Positions 7,980-15,281 of a stretch of DNA of 16,893 nucleotides are shown in pieces. Where the stretch lies: NCBI GenBank assembly GCA_043809745.1, contig JBDROU010000077.1, forward strand, positions 1-16,893, in the 5' to 3' direction. Each line of letters starts with the position of its first letter. Position 1 is the first letter of the stretch. Made by a program: the position numbers and the translations under genes. This DNA comes from JBDROU01 sp043809745 [NCBI: bacterium]. Its GTDB lineage: Bacteria; Elusimicrobiota; JBDRMW01. The notes beneath the pieces were generated by a model. It saw nothing but the letters and a program-made list of their open reading frames with translations, ran no database searches and was not told the origin of the DNA.

Positions 7980-8141
7980 ACACGCACCCCTTTTTACTGC
8001 ATTAAATTACGATACGCAGTTATTACATCCTGAAACCTACTTCTTTGTCTTTGAATAGCGAAGCCTTTATCTGTGAGAAACTGCTGCCAGAAGACTGCCA
8101 CCACCGCAATTTGGGAAAATCATATCAGCAAATGGCGTGAA
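7980..8141. other. Intergenic region with an unassigned open frame on the minus strand
   Basis: This gap sits inside an otherwise tight operon. On the minus strand an open frame from about 8119 to the stop at 7994-7996 would encode about 41 residues, ending in RFQDVITAYRNLMQ. It has no ATG start and I recognise no family. It may be a decayed gene or leader sequence. Confidence 0.3.
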
Positions 8142-8507
8142 CTACTTGCTTCCAAATTTTGAATTTACGTTTGGTGCTTGCGCAGACTCTAGCGCCCCTT
8201 TTTTGTACCTCTCTAGCACCTCCTTCACACTCCCGGAAGCACATATGAAAATATCAATACCGGCAACAATTAGGGTTCGAAATGCATTCGGTCCGACATT
8301 CCCGGTAACAACAGCTTTTACCTGTTTTTCAGCTAGAAATTCCGCAGACTGTATACCTGCCCCGCCTGTTGCTTCAATATTTGGATTCTGAATAGCCTCG
8401 AAATCCAGGCTAGCGATGTCTACAATAATGAAATACTGGCAGCGTCCGAACCTAAGATCTACTCTTGAATCTAAATTGTTTCCTTCTGATGTTATGCACA
8501 GTTTCAT
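8142..8507 (-). CDS. NifX/NifB-C-like dinitrogenase iron-molybdenum cofactor family protein
   Basis: The 121-residue protein starts MKLCITSEGN. I placed the start at 8507 because GGGAGG lies about 8 bases upstream; the frame extends to 8564 but that would overlap the previous gene and lacks a ribosome binding site. The family fold (PF02579) shows as the opening beta strand, the RFGRCQYFIIVD segment, the ATGGAGIQSAEFL glycine-rich helix start, the VVTGNVGPNAF loop and a C-terminal helix. Related proteins (NifX, NafY, ORP) bind metal-sulfide clusters by surface Cys or His residues. Here the likely role is cluster carriage together with the adjacent MinD-type ATPases. The tail (SAQAPNVNSKFGSK) is shorter than in relatives with Gly/His tails. 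It is paralogous to the next gene upstream. Confidence 0.92.
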   Translation of the reverse strand: MKLCITSEGNNLDSRVDLRFGRCQYFIIVDIASLDFEAIQNPNIEATGGAGIQSAEFLAEKQVKAVVTGNVGPNAFRTLIVAGIDIFICASGSVKEVLERYKKGALESAQAPNVNSKFGSK

Positions 8508-8523
8508 TTGAATTTTCCTCCCT

Positions 8524-8886
8524 TTAATTACATTCACCGTGCTCCTTACACGTTCCCAGTCCATTCAATGAATCTTTTAGAAAACCGGCTATCGCATCTT
8601 TTACTTTGCCAGTATACCCTGATACTTTAACTCCTGCCTGAGCAAATTTCTGCTGAGCGCCCATACCCATGCCTCCGGATATTACTTGGGTAACTGAGTG
8701 CTTTAATATCTCATCTACCGCAACACAACCACCCCCGCCGTGCTGAACCGTGTTTGGAACAACTTCCGTGCTAACAACCTTTGAGTTTTCAATATCAACT
8801 ATAAGAAAATACTGACACTGCCCAAAGTGCGACGATACATTCCCCTCCATACCTTTTTCATCTTCCAATGTAATGCCTATCCGCAT
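8524..8886 (-). CDS. NifX/NifB-C-like dinitrogenase iron-molybdenum cofactor family protein
   Basis: The 120-residue protein starts MRIGITLED at 8886, directly after a GGAGGAG ribosome binding site; the longer frame to 8937 would enter the DUF5320 gene. Family marks are SSHFGQCQYFLIVD, the loop HGGGGCVAVDEIL (about residues 59-71), VISGGMGMGAQQKF and the C-terminal helix. The HGGGGC loop is the likely metal-contact region. It ends with a Cys/His tail (TCKEHGECN) that could also bind metal. It lies between the DUF5320 gene and the second NifX-like gene with gaps of fewer than 30 bases, so the three are one operon. It probably carries or scaffolds an iron-sulfur or Mo/Cu-sulfide cluster. Confidence 0.92.
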   Translation of the reverse strand: MRIGITLEDEKGMEGNVSSHFGQCQYFLIVDIENSKVVSTEVVPNTVQHGGGGCVAVDEILKHSVTQVISGGMGMGAQQKFAQAGVKVSGYTGKVKDAIAGFLKDSLNGLGTCKEHGECN

Positions 8887-8914
8887 AAAACTCCTCCGTA
8901 GGTTTTTAAGTACT

Positions 8915-9256
8915 TTATTTTTTCTCAAGCTTTTCAATATGATCCTGAATTTCTCTCAACCTCAAATTAAGAAACTCTGCATCCTCCTTCAACATCTTTA
9001 CTTCATCATGAACCGTAGTTCCCAATCCATCTCCACCCCAAGCACCACCATAGCCCAACCATACTCTTCCTCTTCCCCAACCTCGACTGACGCCACGGCA
9101 AAACCATCCTCTTCCCCAACCTCTTCGAAACCCAAATGAACCTCTGCAGTCCAGTGAATCCTTATTAGTCTCAACTGAATTACCAGCACAGTACCCCATC
9201 GCGCCACCTGTCAAAGGACCTTGTCCGTTAGGACCTGTTCCATTTCTTCCTGGCAT
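8915..9256 (-). CDS. DUF5320-family small Gly-rich protein with C-terminal coiled coil
   Basis: The 113-residue protein opens MPGRNGTGPNGQGPLTGGAM, the signature of DUF5320 proteins (P-x-G-x-G-T-G-P-x-G-x-G-P-x-T-G). A central Gly/Arg/Trp-rich, low-complexity segment covers about residues 38-78. A heptad-like helix, EVKMLKEDAEFLNLRLREIQ, then forms the C-terminus. The molecular role is unknown, but the family is commonly encoded beside NifX-like proteins and MinD-type ATPases. It is the first gene of the iron-sulfur operon and has an AGGAGG ribosome binding site. A Fur-type palindrome lies about 25-40 bases upstream of the start. Confidence 0.9.
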   Translation of the reverse strand: MPGRNGTGPNGQGPLTGGAMGYCAGNSVETNKDSLDCRGSFGFRRGWGRGWFCRGVSRGWGRGRVWLGYGGAWGGDGLGTTVHDEVKMLKEDAEFLNLRLREIQDHIEKLEKK

Positions 9257-9278
9257 AATAACCGCCTCCTTTATTATT

Positions 9279-9297
9279 AATGATACTCATTATCAAT
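9279..9297 (-). promoter_or_regulatory. Fur-type operator upstream of the DUF5320/NifX/MinD operon
   Basis: On the plus strand AATGATA-CTCAT-TATCAAT is a 7-5-7 imperfect palindrome with 6 of 7 arm positions paired. It resembles the classical GATAATGATAATCATTATC Fur box. It lies between the Fur-family gene and the DUF5320 start, just downstream of a possible promoter (TTGTTA at 9328-9323 and TAAATT at 9306-9301, 16 bases apart, minus strand). Confidence 0.7.
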
Positions 9298-9300
9298 AAG

Positions 9301-9328
9301 AATTTAAAAAATATATGAGCCCTAACAA
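9301..9328 (-). promoter_or_regulatory. Weak candidate promoter of the DUF5320 operon
   Basis: On the minus strand TTGTTA (9328-9323) and TAAATT (9306-9301) are separated by 16 bases. The -35 begins immediately after the stop codon of the Fur-family gene. The -10 is a poor match, so this is tentative; the adjacent operator is the stronger evidence for a promoter here. Confidence 0.3.
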
Positions 9329-9796
9329 TTATTTCTTACATTTATAACAAATTCCTGAGAATTGAAGTATATGGCTTTTTATTTCAAAATTGTATTTTTT
9401 AGAAAGCCCGTCTTCCGTCTTTTTTATTAAATCAACCTCAACATCGGCAAAATCCGTATAATCGATTATTCTCCCACATTCTGTACATACCAAATGATGA
9501 TGATGCTCCTTCTTCCCGGCCCCTTCAGCCAGCTCATAGCGCGTACGCCCATCACCAAAATCATACTTAAATACAATACCAGCCTGCACAAGTAAATCTA
9601 TAGTCCTGTATACAGTAGTAAGGCCGATATTTGGGTGCATCATATGAACCTCTAAATAAATATCTTCAGCACTCAGGTGTTCATCAGATTTGCTTAAAAC
9701 AGTAAAAATTGATTCTCTTGAAACAGTTAAGCGAAATCCGCACCCGCTAAATCTTCCCTCCCACCAAACTGGTCCCCTTCCATCGCCTCTAGGCAT
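9329..9796 (-). CDS. Fur-family metal-dependent transcriptional regulator with Gly/Trp-rich N-terminal extension
   Basis: The 155-residue protein contains the Fur winged helix (about residues 25-90: SAEDIYLEVH, then NIGLTTVYRTIDLLVQAGIV) and the metal-binding/dimer domain. Regulatory metal ligands are suggested by HHHH (about 98-101). A structural zinc site is built from CTEC (104-107) and CYKC near the C-terminus. The start MPRGDGRGPVWW adds about 20 residues before the usual Fur N-terminus, and its PRGDGxGP pattern resembles the opening of DUF5320 proteins. The ribosome binding site is AAGGAG. A Fur-type palindrome overlaps its promoter, so autoregulation is likely. It stands between a zinc uptake operon and an iron-sulfur operon, so whether it senses iron or zinc (Zur) is unresolved. 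Confidence 0.95.
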   Translation of the reverse strand: MPRGDGRGPVWWEGRFSGCGFRLTVSRESIFTVLSKSDEHLSAEDIYLEVHMMHPNIGLTTVYRTIDLLVQAGIVFKYDFGDGRTRYELAEGAGKKEHHHHLVCTECGRIIDYTDFADVEVDLIKKTEDGLSKKYNFEIKSHILQFSGICYKCKK

Positions 9797-9815
9797 ATCT
9801 TTTCTCCTTATTGAA

Positions 9816-9834
9816 AATGATATCCATTATCATT
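9816..9834 (-). promoter_or_regulatory. Fur-type operator upstream of the Fur-family gene
   Basis: AATGATATCCATTATCATT is a 19-bp palindrome with perfect 7-bp arms and a 5-base centre, the same geometry as the operator at 9279-9297. It begins at the end of the -10 hexamer and covers the expected transcription start, the typical position for repression. Confidence 0.8.
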
Positions 9835-9860
9835 GTATACCATGTTTCACCTTTTGTCAA
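9832..9860 (-). promoter_or_regulatory. Sigma-70 promoter of the Fur-family gene
   Basis: On the minus strand TTGACA (9860-9855) and TACAAT (9837-9832) are exactly 17 bases apart. Just upstream lies a perfect AT palindrome, AATATTTATAAATATT (9864-9879), which could act as an UP element. The Fur-type operator overlaps the -10 and the start site. Confidence 0.75.
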
Positions 9861-9888
9861 GAAAATATTTATAAATATTATGTTTCCG

Positions 9889-10716
9889 CTATTTCAACAA
9901 AAGTATGCGCTTTGCTGTAAAACCTTTTATAGCTGCAGCACAGACAGCTAAAAGCCCAAAACTGCAAACTATCGCTGCACCGGTTGGCAGATCCGCTTTC
10001 GCTGAAAGATATATCCCTATCAAACTTGCCAGCGCTCCAATCCCCCAGCCAAAAATAAGCCTTTTTCCAAAATCTTTTGAGAACAGCATTGAACATACAG
10101 TAGGAATTATCAGAAACGAAAACACAAGCAGTATGCCTGCAATCTTAACAGAACTTGCAACAACTAACCCAAATGTCATGTAAAATAAAAAATCCCACCA
10201 TTTCACCTTGATGCCTTGAGCCTGAGCTTCCAGCGGTTGACGCGAGATAAATATGAATATTTTTCTGAATATAAAATGAAACAATCCAATTATACCGCAA
10301 AGTGCTAAAATTCCCAATATTTGTTTAATGTCAATAAACAGGATATTTCCCACGAGCATCTCCTTTATATGGTGAGCTTCACTTGGGACCCTGTCAAGCA
10401 CAAGCACAGCGCTGGCGGCAGCTACAACATATACTATCCCGATTATAGCCTCTTGGGGAACAATTTTCTCCTTTAACCGAGTCAATGAAAAGATTGCCGC
10501 CCCCGCAAATGTAAATCCTAGCGAAACAAAGTAAGCCTGCATAGAATGAATTGAAATCTCGAAGAGCACCGCAACCACACTGCCCAGCGCTGCTATCTGG
10601 GCTAAAGCTAAATCAACAAATATTACTTCCCGCTCAACAACGTGTATGCCGAGGTAAACAAATATTCCTGTAAGCACCAGACACGTTACAAACGGCATAG
10701 CCATAAGTTCTAACAT
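9889..10716 (-). CDS. znuB: Zinc/manganese ABC transporter permease (ZnuB/ABC-3 family)
   Basis: The 275-residue integral membrane protein of the ABC-3 family has eight or so hydrophobic segments. Family marks are the N-terminal GIHVVEREVIFVDLALAQIA (near residue 24), the EAHHIKEMLVGNIL loop (about 113-126), the VASSVKIAGILLVFSFLIIP region (about 186-205), and the DLPTGAAIV motif near the C-terminus (about 245-253). It forms the channel for metal import across the cytoplasmic membrane. It starts with AGGAGG about 6 bases before the ATG. It follows the binding-protein gene by 9 bases, so they are one operon. No ABC ATPase gene lies in this block. The specificity (zinc or manganese) is inferred from the family only, and the symbol is tentative. 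Confidence 0.93.
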   Translation of the reverse strand: MLELMAMPFVTCLVLTGIFVYLGIHVVEREVIFVDLALAQIAALGSVVAVLFEISIHSMQAYFVSLGFTFAGAAIFSLTRLKEKIVPQEAIIGIVYVVAAASAVLVLDRVPSEAHHIKEMLVGNILFIDIKQILGILALCGIIGLFHFIFRKIFIFISRQPLEAQAQGIKVKWWDFLFYMTFGLVVASSVKIAGILLVFSFLIIPTVCSMLFSKDFGKRLIFGWGIGALASLIGIYLSAKADLPTGAAIVCSFGLLAVCAAAIKGFTAKRILLLK

Positions 10717-10725
10717 ACGACCTCC

Positions 10726-11625
10726 TTATTGTTTAATTTCACCTGTTAGTTTATTGATAATATAGTCAAACACATCGAAATAATTTTTAATTCCAGGCAG
10801 TCCGCCTACCGAACAGGGCACAATAATAAGCTTTGCTCCTGTCTTTTCAGCTACCAGCTGAGGGCCCTTTATAGGAAAATAGGATTCAATCAAAATTACT
10901 TTGGCATTCTTGGCTTTCATATTTTCTATCAGCCCTCTAATATGAGAAGGTGTTGGCGGAAGCCCCGGTTTAGGTTCAACATTGCCGATTATTTCAAGTC
11001 CGAATGCTTTCGCAAAATACAGCCACGAGTTATGATATGTCACGATTTTTTTATTCGGCAAAGCATCCATCTGCTTTTTCCAGCCAGCGATTCTTTGTTC
11101 CAATTCCAGCACAAAACCATCATAATTATTCTTAAACTCAGCTTTATTCTCAGGCGATAATAAACACAGCGCTTTATAAATACTTTCCGCTATAATGCGC
11201 GCGTTATCCGGATCAAGCCAGTAATGAGGATTCCCGAAAATGTGTATATCACCCATGCTGCCGTCTATCTTGCCTTTAGGAACTTGAAGAAGCATTATCC
11301 CTAATGAAGCATCCACATATCCAGACGCTCCATAGACTATCTTTGAATTTCTTGCTGCCGCTATCAAGCTGTCAACCCACATGTCAAGATCCAGACCTAT
11401 TTTAACAACCATATCAGCCTTTTTAAGTTTCATAACCATGCTCGGTCTGGGCTCTACCAAATGGGAATCTTGTTTCCCTGTTGAAAGACTCTCTGTTATA
11501 ACTAAATCACCCCCAACCCTTTTGGTTATATACTCAAGATCTTGCGTAGTCGTAACCACCCTTACAGCCCCACCAGCATAAGAAGTAAACAAAACTACTA
11601 AACATATACAAATAATATTTTTCAT
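10726..11625 (-). CDS. znuA: Zinc/manganese ABC transporter substrate-binding protein (ZnuA/TroA family)
   Basis: The 299-residue periplasmic (or lipid-free exported) binding protein has a signal peptide at about residues 1-19. Expected metal ligands are H55 (in DSHLVEP), H134 (in NPHYWLDPDNA), H198 (in TYHNSW) and possibly E247 (LIESYF). The EPKPGLPPTPSHI segment at 217-229 is typical of cluster A-I binding proteins. The His-rich loop of E. coli ZnuA is absent. The layout fits zinc or manganese capture and delivery to the permease encoded next. The gene follows the His-rich barrel gene by 16 bases and has a GAGGAAATGGAATA-type ribosome binding site. The symbol is by family only. Confidence 0.93.
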   Translation of the reverse strand: MKNIICICLVVLFTSYAGGAVRVVTTTQDLEYITKRVGGDLVITESLSTGKQDSHLVEPRPSMVMKLKKADMVVKIGLDLDMWVDSLIAAARNSKIVYGASGYVDASLGIMLLQVPKGKIDGSMGDIHIFGNPHYWLDPDNARIIAESIYKALCLLSPENKAEFKNNYDGFVLELEQRIAGWKKQMDALPNKKIVTYHNSWLYFAKAFGLEIIGNVEPKPGLPPTPSHIRGLIENMKAKNAKVILIESYFPIKGPQLVAEKTGAKLIIVPCSVGGLPGIKNYFDVFDYIINKLTGEIKQ

Positions 11626-11641
11626 TATTCCATTTCCTCCT

Positions 11642-12826
11642 CTATTCTAATTCATGACTGTGCGGGCCGATCCCAAAAGTAACCTGCAGCCACCCTTCGT
11701 CTATATCTTTTGATTCGACATTCCTTTTTTTATACTGAAGCCTTACCGCTGAAGTTTCAGTCATATGGTAGCTGATAATCCCGGACCATGCCCTTTCAAT
11801 AGAATTAACAGGGAATGCTCCTTCTGTATAGTCAAACCGACCTCCAAGATCCCAAAATTTGCTAAATCTGTAATTTAAGAAGCTATACAGCCCATGACGG
11901 TAGAGCTTCCCTGCTGGAACCTCGCGTGTAAGATACATCCATTCATTCTGGAATATCCATCTGTGGTATGCCGTCGGCCACGACCTGAATGTAAAATCAG
12001 CCCCGATTACTGTTGCTTTGTCCAAATGCTCTTCGTAGTGCGCTCCCTTTCCTCTAGCAAAACTTGACCCTATCTCTAATTCAGATTCTGAGCCGGGTGC
12101 GATCGAGGTTTTTATCCTGCCGGTATATACTTTATCGGCAAGAGAAAACTCTGTGCATTCCTGCTGCTGATACACAGCTACATTTATAGTATTTCCATTT
12201 ATATCGGTAATCTGGGCTGTTTCCACTTCGCCTTCCGCATGATTGTGATGATGAGAGCTCACATTCCAGGCTCCAGCTTCAATCTGTACAAAAATCGGCA
12301 GCGGAAATAAATAACTCGTGTTTGCGCCCTGTCCAACAAGCCCATGTGCACCAAAAAAATTGGTAATCGCGCCGGGTTGATCAATCATAGGCCTATGATG
12401 TGTATGGATTTTATTCAACTTCCCGAAATTTACGTGAATCTTACCGGTTTCTGCCGCCAAACCTCCAATCAATCGCAGGAAACTCACTTTTGCCTCGCAT
12501 ATTTCAGCCTCATACTCTGTATCGTGTTTATGTAATGCCAAAAATACATCAGCCCTCATCTCAGGATATATATATCCCTGAAAAGCGGTTTCAATCTCTT
12601 CAAACTCAAACCTGTCCCTGCCTGTATCTGTTTTGTCATCGTTCACATATCCATTTAATACACCTATTACACTTATATCAGGCAGATTTGCCGGAGTGCC
12701 GCGCATTCCCTGCAACGGGGTGTCTGTGTTCATTTTTTGTTCCCCCCATCCAGCCGCTTCCTCAGCATAAGCGCACCTGAACCCAGCACAAACAAACAAG
12801 AAAATAAAAGCAAATAATTTAATCAT
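11642..12826 (-). CDS. Exported His-rich protein, probable outer-membrane beta barrel linked to zinc uptake
   Basis: The 394-residue protein has a signal peptide (about residues 1-21, ending CAYA) and a mature region of alternating strands typical of outer-membrane barrels. It contains GKIHVNFGKLNKIHTHHRP near residue 130, a pattern I associate with porin-like proteins found near metal-uptake genes. Other His-rich segments are SSHHHNHAEGE near 205 and GPHSHELE at the end. Its operon with ZnuA- and ZnuB-type proteins suggests it passes or binds zinc at the outer membrane. The start has a GGAGC ribosome binding site about 8 bases upstream. A strict barrel signature (terminal Phe) is not present at the very end, so a periplasmic protein remains possible. 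Confidence 0.8.
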   Translation of the reverse strand: MIKLFAFIFLFVCAGFRCAYAEEAAGWGEQKMNTDTPLQGMRGTPANLPDISVIGVLNGYVNDDKTDTGRDRFEFEEIETAFQGYIYPEMRADVFLALHKHDTEYEAEICEAKVSFLRLIGGLAAETGKIHVNFGKLNKIHTHHRPMIDQPGAITNFFGAHGLVGQGANTSYLFPLPIFVQIEAGAWNVSSHHHNHAEGEVETAQITDINGNTINVAVYQQQECTEFSLADKVYTGRIKTSIAPGSESELEIGSSFARGKGAHYEEHLDKATVIGADFTFRSWPTAYHRWIFQNEWMYLTREVPAGKLYRHGLYSFLNYRFSKFWDLGGRFDYTEGAFPVNSIERAWSGIISYHMTETSAVRLQYKKRNVESKDIDEGWLQVTFGIGPHSHELE

Positions 12827-12875
12827 CGTACTGCTCCTTTCACTATTTTGAGATACTCTTAGTACAATATAGGAA

Positions 12876-13217
12876 TTACGAACAAACTACAGGAGGCGAT
12901 TTGTTTGAAAGTTGTATCTGAAGATTACAGTAATACAATTGTGTATATTTATGGATAGAGCTATGAAAAGTCAGATCGGAGATACTTGCGAATTGATTTC
13001 GTAATATTTCCTTTGTATTTCGGATAATTTTACAAACAGCACATTCCTTAGCTGAGTGATTTTCATTTAAACAAATGTTATATTCAACCGACGAACTTTC
13101 TTTTATAAAAACTTCAGCGTGGTAATGATAGAATGGCAGTATACAGCAACCCCAAAAATAGAGGCAGCAAAATAGTTTTCGGAGATGTGTTATTTTAAGT
13201 TTGTATAAATAAACCAT
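12876..13217 (-). CDS. Small exported Cys/His protein of unknown function beside zinc genes
   Basis: The 113-residue protein has an N-terminal hydrophobic segment with several Cys residues (about residues 13-30, FCCLYFWGCCILPFY) that could be a signal anchor. HYHAE follows, then a CAVCKIIRNTKEI motif at about 59-71 and a final VVCS. It lies 49 bases upstream of the His-rich barrel gene on the same strand, which suggests it belongs to the zinc operon. I do not recognise a named family; small exported proteins with a CxxC next to metal transporters are common. The start has only a weak ribosome binding site, and a hairpin lies just upstream, so the exact start is uncertain. Confidence 0.55.
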   Translation of the reverse strand: MVYLYKLKITHLRKLFCCLYFWGCCILPFYHYHAEVFIKESSSVEYNICLNENHSAKECAVCKIIRNTKEILRNQFASISDLTFHSSIHKYTQLYYCNLQIQLSNKSPPVVCS

Positions 13218-13248
13218 GAGCTTTTCAATAATTAATGAAAATAAGCTC
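13218..13248. other. Imperfect inverted repeat upstream of the small Cys/His gene
   Basis: GAGCTTTTCA (13218-13227) and TGAAAATAAGCTC (13236-13248) pair with a small bulge. The repeat directly precedes the start codon at 13217. There is no strong T-run on either strand, so it may be an operator or leader hairpin rather than a terminator. A second short hairpin, CCAGA/TCTGG, lies at 13289-13303; the rest of the gap up to the helicase gene shows nothing clear. Confidence 0.35.
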
Positions 13249-13408
13249 TTAATAAAACAACAGTCATTTGCTATTGTGTAAGATGAATCCAGACAATATC
13301 TGGAATATCTCCCATTTATAGTTCACATTATACTTTATAAACTTTATAAATTGCCAGCATGAAATTTATCAGCTGGGTTCATTTTTACCAGTAAATCAGC
13401 GCTATCCT

Positions 13409-14809
13409 TCAATTTGGTGTATTCCAGGAATCCTTTAACCCGCAAATTCTTTTATCGAATATTATGTCACTGTGAATTATCGGTCTTCTTAGCTTAATTC
13501 CGTCAAACTTCTTACATCGGCTTAAGGCAACATACATCTGGCCATGTGCAAAGGCACCTCTTCCTACATCTATAATTACATTATTAAATGTCTGGCCCTG
13601 GCTTTTATGGATCGTTATTGCCCAGGCAAGTTTTATCGGGTATTGTAAAAACGTTCCCACAACTTTTTCTTCTATTTTGCCTTTTTTTTCGCTATACTTA
13701 TAACGCACTTTTTGCCATTTTACCTTCGAGACCTCATGTACTACACCGTCTATTTCAACTTCTATTAAATCATCCGATAGTTTATGAACGGTTGCCAGTG
13801 TCCCATTTACCCAGCGTTTTTCCTCATCATTACGCATCATCATCACTTGAGCTGTCTTTTTGAGGCATAATACCGGCTCCACCGGGCATGTCTTATTATC
13901 AAAATCCCCCTCTATTAACGCTTCATAGATATATTGTTTATGATTAATTTTATTCAGTCTTTTGCTGTTTATATTGTTTGCGACATTATTGGTAGGTGTA
14001 AGAATAATTGCGTTTTTGCAAGATTCTATATTTAAAGCATTATCAACCCTGCTATTCAAGTATTCGAAGTCATCTTCATCAACCATATTACTTCTTATTT
14101 TATCCAAAAAGCTGATAAAGCGCTCATCGCTCTGCCTGAATATTTCAGTTAATTCTATATTCTTGAAAGCAGCCTCCCCAAATATTTTTGAACTAAAAAA
14201 ATAAGGTGATGTGTAAATTTCCTGAAAAGCCTCTCCAAGCTCACGTTCTACTACCGGCGGCAGCTGAAATAAATCACCAAAAACAATAACCTGTACGCCT
14301 CCGAATGGAATACTCATTTCATCGCGGCTTATTCTTAAGGCGTAATCAATAGCATCCATCATATCCGCCCTTACCATTGATATCTCGTCAATTACAATAG
14401 TATCAAGGCTTTTGAATAGTCTTGTGTTATAGTGTCTTTTAATGTTCTCTTTTAGCAGGAACGTATGAGGAAATAGAAAAAAGGAGTGTATAGTCTGACC
14501 TTTTATATTTATGGCGCCAATACCGGTTGGCGCTAAAACTGCGATCTTCTTCTTTGTATTCTGCCTGAAATACTGCAGTAATGTTGATTTCCCGGTACCT
14601 GCTTTACCGGTAATAAATACATTACTGTTGGAATTCTCAATAAGTTCACATGCACGTTTAAACTCAGCCGTTAAATCAAAATCATCAGGCAATTCTGTAA
14701 TATATTGATTTTTCCTAGCGTCACTTTTTATCTTTTTACTCTTTGTATGTACTGTATTTAGCATTTTAGATATCATAAAAGTTGCTATGTTAACGTGCTT
14801 ATGCAGCAC
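13409..14809 (-). CDS. PIF1/RecD-like (UvrD-type, SF1B) DNA helicase
   Basis: The 466-residue protein has the superfamily 1 helicase motifs in order: Walker A TGKAGTGKST (67-76), LAPTGIGAINI near 92-102, Walker B VIDEISMV (139-146), and GDLFQLPPV (178-186) with the LTEIFRQSD arm near 216-224. The C-terminal motifs are AWAITIHKSQGQTF (about 400-413) and YVALSRC near 430. PIF1 helicases unwind 5'-3' and act on DNA secondary structures. The frame begins with GTG at 14809, but no strong ribosome binding site is visible; ATG codons at 14776 and 14764 are alternatives. It stands alone, with about 190 bases downstream and 500 upstream, and is not obviously linked to the zinc operon. Confidence 0.93.
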   Translation of the reverse strand: MLHKHVNIATFMISKMLNTVHTKSKKIKSDARKNQYITELPDDFDLTAEFKRACELIENSNSNVFITGKAGTGKSTLLQYFRQNTKKKIAVLAPTGIGAINIKGQTIHSFFLFPHTFLLKENIKRHYNTRLFKSLDTIVIDEISMVRADMMDAIDYALRISRDEMSIPFGGVQVIVFGDLFQLPPVVERELGEAFQEIYTSPYFFSSKIFGEAAFKNIELTEIFRQSDERFISFLDKIRSNMVDEDDFEYLNSRVDNALNIESCKNAIILTPTNNVANNINSKRLNKINHKQYIYEALIEGDFDNKTCPVEPVLCLKKTAQVMMMRNDEEKRWVNGTLATVHKLSDDLIEVEIDGVVHEVSKVKWQKVRYKYSEKKGKIEEKVVGTFLQYPIKLAWAITIHKSQGQTFNNVIIDVGRGAFAHGQMYVALSRCKKFDGIKLRRPIIHSDIIFDKRICGLKDSWNTPN

Positions 14810-15281
14810 CGACTCTTAAATTAAGTTTGTCATACCTCTTATTAATTTAATATTATTTCAAATTTAGGTATTATTTGGCGAAAACAAGTCCCCTGAATTC
14901 CTAATATGGTTCTGATTTATTGGTCCATCATTTAGAATATAAGATCTAGTCAAGTCTCAAGAACGCTTACTAACTGTACCGCTTTCATTCCCGAATATAA
15001 TACAAAAATACCACCTCAAAACATACGATAAAAATGAGAAGTGATATGACCCGACATGCTGCTATCCCATAATTAATAGGAAATTGCTTTTTTTCTTCCG
15101 AAACTGTTAGCTCATAAAAGCATGTTGTCAGGGTAAGAAATTATGGTTATTGAAAATATTTAGAGTAGATCTGCTGATTTTTAGATTTACACTTAGATAT
15201 TCGGCCAGCTTTAGGTTTATATTCTGCTACCTACCCAACATAAAACACTAAAATGACTGTTTTCCTGCAAAACTCTGTCTC
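14810..15281. other. Gene-free AT-rich region between the helicase and the IS91 fragment
   Basis: No open frame here matches a family I know, and frames on both strands are short. The only clear structure is a 5-5-5 hairpin (GTTTT/AAAAC, 15259-15273), described with the IS91 fragment. The region probably holds the upstream control of the helicase gene and the downstream end of the IS91 element, whose exact border I cannot place. Confidence 0.4.

Noticed and set aside
7994-8119. A short minus-strand frame in the gap between the NifX-like gene and the ATPase gene
   Set aside because: It has no ATG, no ribosome binding site, and no family I can recognise. It is noted only as intergenic content.
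13409-14809. The PIF1-like helicase as part of a defence system
   Set aside because: No nuclease, methylase, reverse transcriptase or other defence partner is adjacent; it is flanked by zinc genes and mobile-element debris.
15050-15147. Inverted words (ACATGCT/AGCATGT and CCATAATT/AATTATGG) in the gene-free region, as a possible element end
   Set aside because: The two pairs are in the wrong order to nest in one structure and each is only 7-8 bases long, so chance in AT-rich DNA explains them.
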